9,326 nucleotides of DNA from Rikenellaceae bacterium (GTDB taxonomy: Bacteria > Bacteroidota > Bacteroidia > Bacteroidales > Rikenellaceae). The position numbers and the translations under genes were made by a program. The DNA lies in the NCBI GenBank assembly GCA_020859875.1, contig JAJBVJ010000175.1:1-9326 (forward strand), given 5' to 3'. Shown one piece after another: positions 1 to 5,415 of this stretch (position 1 is the stretch's first letter; each line of letters begins with the position of its first letter). Under the pieces are notes generated by a model. The model saw only the letters and a program-made list of their open reading frames with translations. It did no database searches and was not told where the DNA came from.

Positions 1-30
1 TTTTAACTTCGTTTTCCTCCTCCTTGTATG

Positions 31-53
31 GCCAAGTCAGCAAGCTACTTGGC
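31..53. repeat. Inverted repeat (hairpin)
   Basis: GCCAAGT at 31-37 pairs perfectly with ACTTGGC at 47-53. The 9-nt centre contains AGC and GCT, which could add a little pairing. No T-run follows in either direction, so a terminator role is unlikely. It could be a structured part of an intergenic repeat or of a transcript from outside the window. Confidence 0.5.
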
Positions 54-163
54 TCCTACTTCGTTCGTCGGTTTCATCAAGGGAAAAGTAGGGGAAAAAG
101 AACCTTGCATTCGAATAGGAGAGCCATTGGAACCAAACCTCAAGCTTGAAATTTCAGACCGTG

Positions 164-197
164 CGCCGAAGGCCAATAGCCCTCCGGCGTACCGCCG
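164..197. repeat. Overlapping GC-rich inverted repeats
   Basis: CGCCGAAGG (164-172) can pair with CCTCCGGCG (181-189) through 8 of 9 positions around an 8-nt loop. Alternatively CGGCG (185-189) can pair with CGCCG (193-197) around a 3-nt loop. The two structures share bases 185-189 and so exclude each other. The function is unknown. On the minus strand these would lie in the 3' part of a nupG transcript. Confidence 0.4.
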
Positions 198-226
198 AAT
201 GAGTTGGAATTCATTTGAAATACCCG

Positions 227-241
227 TCTGCCGGAGGCAGA
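227..241. repeat. Short perfect hairpin after nupG stop
   Basis: TCTGCC (227-232) and GGCAGA (236-241) form a perfect 6-bp stem with loop GGA. It begins 16 nt past the nupG stop codon on the minus strand. The sequence after it in the nupG direction is CGGGTATTTC, which is not T-rich, so it is at best a weak terminator or a 3'-end stabilising hairpin. It may also be a unit of a repeated palindrome. Confidence 0.4.
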
Positions 242-256
242 TTTCCTGCGAGGGTT

Positions 257-1525
257 CTACCCCTTCACCACTTCGGGCCGGTGCTTATATTTAAAGACCA
301 GGGCGAAGACGATCGCCACCACCAGGGCGTAGAGCACAAAGACGAACCATGCGGAGGGCCAGTCTCCCACTGTATAGAAGGAGTCGCCGAACTGTTCTTT
401 GTGGGTGAACAGCCTTACTACAAGGCCGGCCCCGTACGACCCCAGTACGGCCCCGATCCCGTTGGTCATTATCATAAATACCCCCTGGGCACTCGCACGG
501 ATGGATTTGTCGGTAGACTGCTCGACAAAGAGCGAACCCGATATGTTGAAGAAGTCGAAAGCCATCCCGTAAACGATCATCGAGAGCACCAGCATCCATA
601 GGCCGCTACCCGGGTCGCCGATGCCGAACAGCCCGAACCGCAGCACCCAGGCGAACATACTGATAAGCATCACGTTCTTGATCCCGAAGCGTTTTAGGAA
701 GAACGGTATGGCAAGGATGAAGAGTGTCTCGGATATCTGCGATATGGAGAGCAGGACAACTGAATGCTTCACCCCGAACGAATCGGCGAAGTCCGGGTCG
801 GCGGCAAAACTGCTCAAAAACAGGTCGCCGTAGCTGTTGGTAATTTGCAGGGCGGCCCCCAGCAACATGGCGAATATAAAGAATACCGCCATATTGCGGT
901 TTTTAAAGAGAGCGAAGGCCCTCAGTCCGAGGCTGTCTACAAGGGACTTCTTACCGGCGGCGGCCGACCTTACGATCTGGCACCGCGGCAGGGTGAAGGC
1001 GTATATGCCCAGTGCCAGGGCCGCCGCCGCGGCGACATATAGCTGCAGGGCCGAATATTTGAAACCGGTGAAGTCCACCGTCCACATCGCACATATAAAG
1101 CCCACCGTTCCCCAAACCCGGATCGGCGGAAAATCCTTTACGATATCGAGCCCCTTCTTTTCCAGCGCATTGTATGCCACCGTATTGCTCAGCGAGATCG
1201 TCGGCATATAGAACATCACGCTAACCAGCATACAGGCGTACATCGGAGCGTACTCCGTCTGGAACGAGGCCGCCATAAGAAATACGGCGCCGATTATGTG
1301 GCACACCCCGAGCAGTTTCTGGGCCTCCACCCACCGGTCGGCTATGATCCCCATCACCCCGGGCATAAAAAGGGATGCGATCCCCATCGTTGCGAAAAAA
1401 CTCCCTATCTGCAACGGGTCGAACTGGAGCGAATTACCCATGTAACTCCCCAGCGAGATCAGCCACGCGCCCCAGATAAAATACTGGAGGAAGTTCATTA
1501 CGATCAGCCTGAATTTGATATTCAT
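257..1525 (-). CDS. nupG: Nucleoside:H+ symporter, NupG family (MFS)
   Basis: This gene encodes a 422-residue inner-membrane permease of the major facilitator superfamily (nucleoside:H+ symporter family), predicted to import nucleosides with protons. Its length is close to E. coli NupG (about 418), and long segments match that family as I remember it. These are the N-terminal FLQYFIWGAWL with LGSYM (12-29), DFPPIRVWGT (131-140), ALFKN with FFIFAMLLGA (205-224), SISQISETLFIL (260-271), FGIKNV (280-285) and FDFFNISGS (323-331). FKYKH sits near the C-terminus (411-415). About twelve hydrophobic helices are visible, with a more polar central loop near residues 181-200. The ATG start is backed by an AAAGGA ribosome binding site 6 nt upstream. 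The gene stands alone on the minus strand, divergent from the TonB-dependent receptor gene. The exact nucleoside range cannot be read from sequence. Confidence 0.93.
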   Translation of the reverse strand: MNIKFRLIVMNFLQYFIWGAWLISLGSYMGNSLQFDPLQIGSFFATMGIASLFMPGVMGIIADRWVEAQKLLGVCHIIGAVFLMAASFQTEYAPMYACMLVSVMFYMPTISLSNTVAYNALEKKGLDIVKDFPPIRVWGTVGFICAMWTVDFTGFKYSALQLYVAAAAALALGIYAFTLPRCQIVRSAAAGKKSLVDSLGLRAFALFKNRNMAVFFIFAMLLGAALQITNSYGDLFLSSFAADPDFADSFGVKHSVVLLSISQISETLFILAIPFFLKRFGIKNVMLISMFAWVLRFGLFGIGDPGSGLWMLVLSMIVYGMAFDFFNISGSLFVEQSTDKSIRASAQGVFMIMTNGIGAVLGSYGAGLVVRLFTHKEQFGDSFYTVGDWPSAWFVFVLYALVVAIVFALVFKYKHRPEVVKG

Positions 1526-1531
1526 ATAAAG

Positions 1532-1537
1532 TCCTTT
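1532..1537 (-). promoter_or_regulatory. Ribosome binding site of nupG
   Basis: Read on the minus strand this is AAAGGA, separated by 6 nt from the ATG at 1525. It is one of only two clear Shine-Dalgarno-like sites in the window and supports the chosen nupG start. Confidence 0.55.
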
Positions 1538-1552
1538 ACGGTTATGGTTCTA

Positions 1553-1577
1553 TCCACCGCCACCGTGTATCGGTGGA
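1553..1577 (-). repeat. Two alternative hairpins in the nupG leader
   Basis: On the plus strand CCACCG occurs twice in tandem (1554-1559 and 1560-1565). Either copy can pair with the single CGGTGG at 1571-1576. The outer pairing, TCCACCG with CGGTGGA, has 7 bp and an 11-nt loop. The inner pairing has 6 bp and a 5-nt loop. The element lies 28-52 nt upstream of the nupG start codon, so it would be in the 5' leader if transcription begins beyond it. No known riboswitch was recognised. Confidence 0.4.
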
Positions 1578-1581
1578 GCTG

Positions 1582-1589
1582 TAAAATTA
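1582..1589 (-). promoter_or_regulatory. Weak candidate -7 box for nupG
   Basis: On the minus strand the sequence is TAATTTTA, matching the Bacteroidota -7 consensus TAnnTTTG except at the last base. No good TTTG -33 element is visible at 19-21 bp upstream. It is the best candidate I see for nupG, but weak. Confidence 0.2.
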
Positions 1590-1613
1590 GAAAATAAATC
1601 CGTTTTTTGTTCC

Positions 1614-1645
1614 GCCCGGGAAATATAGTGGTTCACCGGGAATAT
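1614..1645. promoter_or_regulatory. Candidate operator: GCCCGGGAAA-type repeat
   Basis: The 18 bases at 1614-1631 match 5301-5318, upstream of the TPR/AraC regulator gene, at 16 of 18 positions. A related half-copy follows 20 bp downstream: CCGGGAAATAT at 1616-1626 and CCGGGAATAT at 1636-1645. Two copies spaced by about two helical turns suggest a protein-binding site between nupG and the receptor gene. CCCGGG is common by chance in this GC-moderate sequence, which lowers confidence. Confidence 0.3.
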
Positions 1646-1668
1646 TTTATGGTTATGATTAGGTAAAA

Positions 1669-1701
1669 AAATAGTTAAATAGTTGATAAATGGTGGATAA
1701 A
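1669..1701 (+). promoter_or_regulatory. AT-rich tandem direct repeats upstream of the receptor promoter
   Basis: AAATAGTT occurs twice without a gap (1669-1676 and 1677-1684). GATAAA follows at 1685-1690 and again at 1696-1701, 11 bp apart. The block lies about 38-70 bp upstream of the receptor -7 box. That is where UP-like sequence or activator sites would sit. The receptor promoter lacks a good -33 element, consistent with a need for an activator. The binding role is inferred. Confidence 0.35.
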
Positions 1702-1713
1702 AGAGAAGCGCCC

Positions 1714-1746
1714 TTTCCATTTTCATGACTAATTCCCGTAACTTTG
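1714..1746 (+). promoter_or_regulatory. Bacteroidota-type promoter of the TonB-dependent receptor
   Basis: TAACTTTG at 1739-1746 matches the TAnnTTTG -7 consensus exactly. The -33 region is poor, the best fit being TTTC at 1714-1717 with a 21-bp spacer. Transcription would begin near 1750, giving a leader of about 170 nt before the ATG at 1921. Confidence 0.6.
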
Positions 1747-1750
1747 CAGC

Positions 1751-1920
1751 GAAGAACTTTACATTTTCAGCAATCCGACCCGACTATGAACGAGAAGGTG
1801 CAACGTCTGCCTGCCGATCATACACTCTTCCCGAACCGACCAGCCCGCCCGGGCCGTGAATCTTCCGGTACGATCTGTTCTCAAAAAATCATATTATCTA
1901 TTTACCCAAAAAACCAATCT
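1751..1920 (+). other. Long 5' leader of the receptor mRNA
   Basis: If the promoter at 1739 is used, about 170 nt are transcribed but not translated. The reading frame of the receptor stays open through this stretch, with an in-frame ATG at 1786. However, the encoded residues are polar and lack family resemblance, and the signal peptide begins only at 1921. I see no known riboswitch. The only strong symmetry is the palindrome GCCCGGGC at 1847-1854. The bases just before the start are A-rich, with no Shine-Dalgarno site, as is usual in this phylum. Confidence 0.45.
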
Positions 1921-4900
1921 ATGAAAAAATTAGCCTTATCGATCCTGGCTACATTCGTAGTCTCGCTGGCTCTGGCCCAGGTGACGACCTCCAGCATGAG
2001 CGGAAGGGTGACCGACGACAGCGGAAACCCCCTCGTCGGAGCTACGGTGGTAGCGGTACACACCCCCTCGGGCAGTCAATACGGTGCCGCGGTGGACGGC
2101 AACGGCAACTACCGCATCCTCAATATGCGTCCCGGCGGGCCCTACACCGTAGCGGTACAGATGCTCGGCTACCAGACCACCGAATACACCGGCATAAATA
2201 TCGACCTGGGGGACAACTATATTCTAAACGGTGAGCTCCCCGAAGCGGCCCTCGGAATGGATGAGGTGGTGGTAAGGGGCGTCGGCCGCGACAATATGAA
2301 TACCGACCGTGCAGGAGCGGTTACGACAGTCAATGCCCAGAAGATGGCTCTTCAGCCCACCGTAAGCCGTAGCCTCAACGACATTTTGAAACTGTCTCCA
2401 CAAGCCGGCTCGACCTCCAACGGTCTGGCGATCGGCGGCGGTAACTATCGGCAGTCCTACGTCACCGTGGACGGTGCGGCCTTCAATAATGCCTTCGGGA
2501 TCGGATCCAACCTTCCTTCGGGGGGTTCGCCAATCTCTATCGACGCTCTCGACCAGATCACCGTCAGCGTGACCCCCTACGATGTCCGCCAGAGCGGATT
2601 TACCGGCGGTGCCATAAATGCGGTAACGCGTTCGGGTGATAACGAATACCGCGCCTCCGTCTACTCCTATTTCAGGAATGACAACTTCAACGGGAACAAG
2701 ATCAAGAACGATTCCTTCACCAAGGACGAGTCGAAGAATAATATGTATGGATTCCGTTTCGGGGGCCCGATAATAAAGAATAAACTTTTCTTCTTTGTGA
2801 ATGGCGAGACCGAAAGGGAGATAACCCCGGGTCCGACTACCCGAGCCCGTCCGAGTTCTACCGACGCATGGGGAAGCGGTACCAACTACAACCGCCCCAC
2901 GGTCGACGATATGGACATGATCCGCGAATATCTTATCAATACATACGGTTACGACCCGGGAGGTTACCAGGGCTACTCCTTAAAGACCCCGAGCTGGAAG
3001 TTCCTCGCCCGGGTGGACTGGAACATTAACCAGGATCATAAACTGAACGTACGTTTTTCGACTACCCACTCCAAATACTCTTCGAGTCCCTCTTCCTCTG
3101 TCAATCCCAACAATGCGGCTTATCCGAGCGGAGGTTCGCGTACCAGCAATACCGCCATGTACTTCTTGAACTCACGCTATTGGCAGGAACAGAATTTCAC
3201 CTCGGTAGCCGCAGAACTCAATTCGGTATTCGGTAATGTGACCAATACTTTCCGGGCGACCTATTCACACCAGGATGAACCCCGCAGCTGGGACGGTGCC
3301 ACCTTCCCCACCGTGGACATACTTTCCGATGTGGACAATAACGGAACTTCGGTACCGTACGTCACTTTCGGGCTCGATCCTTTCACCTATGGCAACCTTC
3401 GTGACGTTAAGACCTTCAATATCACCGACGATGTAAGCTGGTCGATGGGAATAAACAATTTCACGGCCGGGATACAGTATGAGTTCGACCGCACCGAAAA
3501 CGGATATATGCAACAGGGTGCCGGGTGGTACGTATACAGTTCATGGGATGATTTTGTGAATAACCGCACCCCCTACTCCTTTACAATGACCCATTCCAAC
3601 AGGGCGGATCTTTCGCAGGTGTATCCATCGTTCGATTACCATCAGTTCTCGGTCTATATCCAGGACAAGCTCGATATCTCGGACAATTTCAAACTGACTG
3701 CGGGTCTGCGGGTGGAGGTACCCGTCTTCCCGAGCCTGAAGGATAATTATAATCCCGAGTTTGCAACCCTCACCTTTAAGGATGGAAAGAGCTACTCCAC
3801 TGACCAGATGCCCAAAGCCCGGGTTCAGTTCTCCCCGCGTGTGGGCTTTAATTGGGATATCACGGGCGACCGCCGCCATGTCCTTCGGGGGGGTACGGGT
3901 ATATTCACCGGAAGGCTTCCCTTCGTGTGGATCGTATCGGCCGTGGGCAACAGCGGCGTTCAGCAGGCAACTTACATATATACTCCTTCCAACCCAAATC
4001 TGGGCGCGCCAAGTTTCCATACCAACGTTTCGGATATTCTCGACGACATATACGGAGGGAACTATACACCCGGGAATGTGGTCGCACCGACAGCACCGAC
4101 GATCATGGATAAGAATCTGAAAATGCCCTCCACATGGAAAACATCCCTGGCATATGACGTGCGTCTTCCCGGAGATATCTTCGGGTCGGTTGAAAGTATA
4201 TATAACCGAAATATCAACCAGGTCGTCGTGACGAATGTCGGCCTGAAGGATCCGGATTACGGTGCTCTGGAATTATCTGCAAACGACCACCGCGACTATT
4301 ATAAAAACGGTTATTATGCGACGAACTCAAATGGCGCGAATGTGATACCGTATCTTTTGGAAAACGGCGGCAAGGCAGGGTGGTATTTCTCGATGACCGC
4401 CAAACTCGAAAAGAGATTCAGGTGGGGATTATCGGCAATGGCGGCATATACCTATGCCGATACCCGTACACTGAGCGACGGTATCGGAGACCAGGTATCT
4501 TCAGCCTGGGGAACCAACAACTATTCGGTAAACGGGGTAAACGATCACAAACTCAGCTATGGAAGCTATGTCTCTCCACACAGGCTGATCGTCGGGCTCG
4601 ATTTCCGAATCAAGAAAAACACCTCGATAGGCCTTTTCTACGAAGGGATGAATCTTGGCTACTACGGTTCGAGCAGTTACACCTATACCCGTTTTTCCTA
4701 CACCTATACGACCAATGTCGTCGGGGATGCAGGCTCCAGCATTTACAACCTTATCTATGTGCCGAAATCTAAGGACGAGCTCACATTTATCGACTATGCC
4801 GACGGTTCATACTCCGCCGCTGAACAGGCCGAAGATTTCTGGGCTTATGTAAACCAGGATAAGTACCTTAAATCCCGCAAAGGAAAATATGCCGAGCGCA

Positions 4901-5235
4901 ACGGCGCGAAGATGCCGTGGAGGAGCAGATTCGACCTGAAATACCTGCGCGATTTCAATTTCAACGTAGGGGGTCAAGTCAATACTCTTCAGCTTGGAGT
5001 CGACATCATCAATGTCGCCAACCTGATAAATAAGAAGTGGGGGAATATGAAGACTGTAAATAATCCCACATTATTGAGTGTCGTGACTTCCAGAGATGCA
5101 AATAATAACCTGCAAGTAGACGGTTACCAATTCCAGAGGAACGGCTCGGAAAAACTCACGAGCACATTCAGCCCCGTAGCCCGTTCGGCTTCCACCTATG
5201 CCTTCCAGATCAATTTGAGGTACATCTTCAATTAA
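1921..5235 (+). CDS. Oar-like TonB-dependent outer-membrane receptor
   Basis: This gene encodes a 1104-residue TonB-dependent receptor predicted to form an outer-membrane beta-barrel importing a ligand with TonB/ExbBD energy. Residues 1-20 are a signal peptide (MKKLALSILA, then SLALAQ). Residues about 25-107 form a carboxypeptidase-regulatory-like domain (GRVTDDSGNPLVGATV, GNYRILNMRPG). DEVVVRG at 114-120 is Ton-box-like, and a plug domain covers roughly 125-240 (VTVDGAAFNNAFG, ITVSVTPYDVRQSGFTGGAINAVTRSG). The long C-terminal barrel ends in aromatic LRYIFN. The plug wording is typical of the Oar-like family rather than classical SusC, and no SusD lipoprotein gene lies on either side. I chose the ATG at 1921 because the signal peptide begins there and the promoter lies upstream. 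The gene ends at a strong terminator. The ligand cannot be read from sequence. The divergent nupG allows, but does not establish, a link to nucleosides. Confidence 0.92.
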   Translation: MKKLALSILATFVVSLALAQVTTSSMSGRVTDDSGNPLVGATVVAVHTPSGSQYGAAVDGNGNYRILNMRPGGPYTVAVQMLGYQTTEYTGINIDLGDNYILNGELPEAALGMDEVVVRGVGRDNMNTDRAGAVTTVNAQKMALQPTVSRSLNDILKLSPQAGSTSNGLAIGGGNYRQSYVTVDGAAFNNAFGIGSNLPSGGSPISIDALDQITVSVTPYDVRQSGFTGGAINAVTRSGDNEYRASVYSYFRNDNFNGNKIKNDSFTKDESKNNMYGFRFGGPIIKNKLFFFVNGETEREITPGPTTRARPSSTDAWGSGTNYNRPTVDDMDMIREYLINTYGYDPGGYQGYSLKTPSWKFLARVDWNINQDHKLNVRFSTTHSKYSSSPSSSVNPNNAAYPSGGSRTSNTAMYFLNSRYWQEQNFTSVAAELNSVFGNVTNTFRATYSHQDEPRSWDGATFPTVDILSDVDNNGTSVPYVTFGLDPFTYGNLRDVKTFNITDDVSWSMGINNFTAGIQYEFDRTENGYMQQGAGWYVYSSWDDFVNNRTPYSFTMTHSNRADLSQVYPSFDYHQFSVYIQDKLDISDNFKLTAGLRVEVPVFPSLKDNYNPEFATLTFKDGKSYSTDQMPKARVQFSPRVGFNWDITGDRRHVLRGGTGIFTGRLPFVWIVSAVGNSGVQQATYIYTPSNPNLGAPSFHTNVSDILDDIYGGNYTPGNVVAPTAPTIMDKNLKMPSTWKTSLAYDVRLPGDIFGSVESIYNRNINQVVVTNVGLKDPDYGALELSANDHRDYYKNGYYATNSNGANVIPYLLENGGKAGWYFSMTAKLEKRFRWGLSAMAAYTYADTRTLSDGIGDQVSSAWGTNNYSVNGVNDHKLSYGSYVSPHRLIVGLDFRIKKNTSIGLFYEGMNLGYYGSSSYTYTRFSYTYTTNVVGDAGSSIYNLIYVPKSKDELTFIDYADGSYSAAEQAEDFWAYVNQDKYLKSRKGKYAERNGAKMPWRSRFDLKYLRDFNFNVGGQVNTLQLGVDIINVANLINKKWGNMKTVNNPTLLSVVTSRDANNNLQVDGYQFQRNGSEKLTSTFSPVARSASTYAFQINLRYIFN

Positions 5236-5254
5236 CCGCTCTGTCAATTATGGT

Positions 5255-5290
5255 TTACCGCCGGGTTTTTCCCGGCGGTAATTCTTTATA
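5255..5290 (+). terminator. Intrinsic terminator of the receptor gene
   Basis: TTACCGCCGGG (5255-5265) and CCCGGCGGTAA (5271-5281) form a perfect 11-bp GC-rich stem with a TTTTT loop, followed by TTCTTTAT. It starts 20 nt past the receptor stop codon. The stem is symmetrical, but the T-rich tail is on the plus strand. It separates the receptor from the regulator gene, which has its own promoter. Confidence 0.88.
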
Positions 5291-5300
5291 GAAAGGGACG

Positions 5301-5318
5301 GCCCGGGAAAAATTGTGG
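5301..5318 (+). promoter_or_regulatory. Second copy of the GCCCGGGAAA-type motif
   Basis: These 18 bases differ at only two positions from 1614-1631, upstream of the receptor. The motif lies 69 bp upstream of the regulator's -7 box. A shared site before both genes would fit co-regulation or autoregulation by the adjacent AraC-type protein. This is inference from two copies only. Confidence 0.3.
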
Positions 5319-5363
5319 AGCAGTTTTAATAAGGGAAGACGGCCTCTTGAAATGGCCTGATAA

Positions 5364-5395
5364 TTTGGCTCCCCTGAAGGCATTAAGTACCTTTG
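5364..5395 (+). promoter_or_regulatory. Bacteroidota-type promoter of the TPR/AraC regulator
   Basis: TTTG at 5364-5367 and TACCTTTG at 5388-5395 are separated by 20 bp, matching the phylum's -33 / -7 arrangement (TTTG, 19-21 bp, TAnnTTTG). Transcription would start near 5400, about 16 nt before the ATG at 5416. This rules out a start at the upstream in-frame TTG at 5347. Confidence 0.75.
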
Positions 5396-5415
5396 CCGGT
5401 AGCAATAAAATCAGT

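Larger units (their letters stand above)
1..256. other. Non-coding region downstream of nupG, hairpin-rich
   Basis: No convincing gene lies here. The open frames on either strand are short and resemble no protein I recognise. The stretch contains several small inverted repeats: 31-37 with 47-53, 164-172 with 181-189, 185-189 with 193-197, and 227-232 with 236-241. It also has two short perfect palindromes, CAAGCTTG at 141-148 and TGAAATTTCA at 147-156. None is followed by a T-tract on either strand, so I cannot point to a canonical terminator for nupG. The purine-rich stretch around 79-115 and the density of hairpins resemble the dispersed intergenic repeats found in many bacterial chromosomes. 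That last point is inference. Confidence 0.5.

Noticed and set aside
28..294. Open frame of 88 codons on the plus strand at the left edge
   Set aside because: It overlaps the end of nupG, crosses hairpin-rich DNA, and has no recognisable protein features or ribosome binding site.
1744..1920. Receptor start at TTG 1744 or ATG 1786
   Set aside because: The TTG lies inside the -7 box, and both starts would place an unrelated polar stretch before a textbook signal peptide beginning at 1921.
3541..4020. Antisense open frame of 159 codons inside the receptor gene
   Set aside because: No promoter or ribosome binding site was noticed and no family resemblance; the receptor on the other strand explains the region.
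5347..5415. Regulator start at TTG 5347
   Set aside because: The -33 and -7 promoter elements (5364-5395) lie downstream of it, so it would not be on the transcript.
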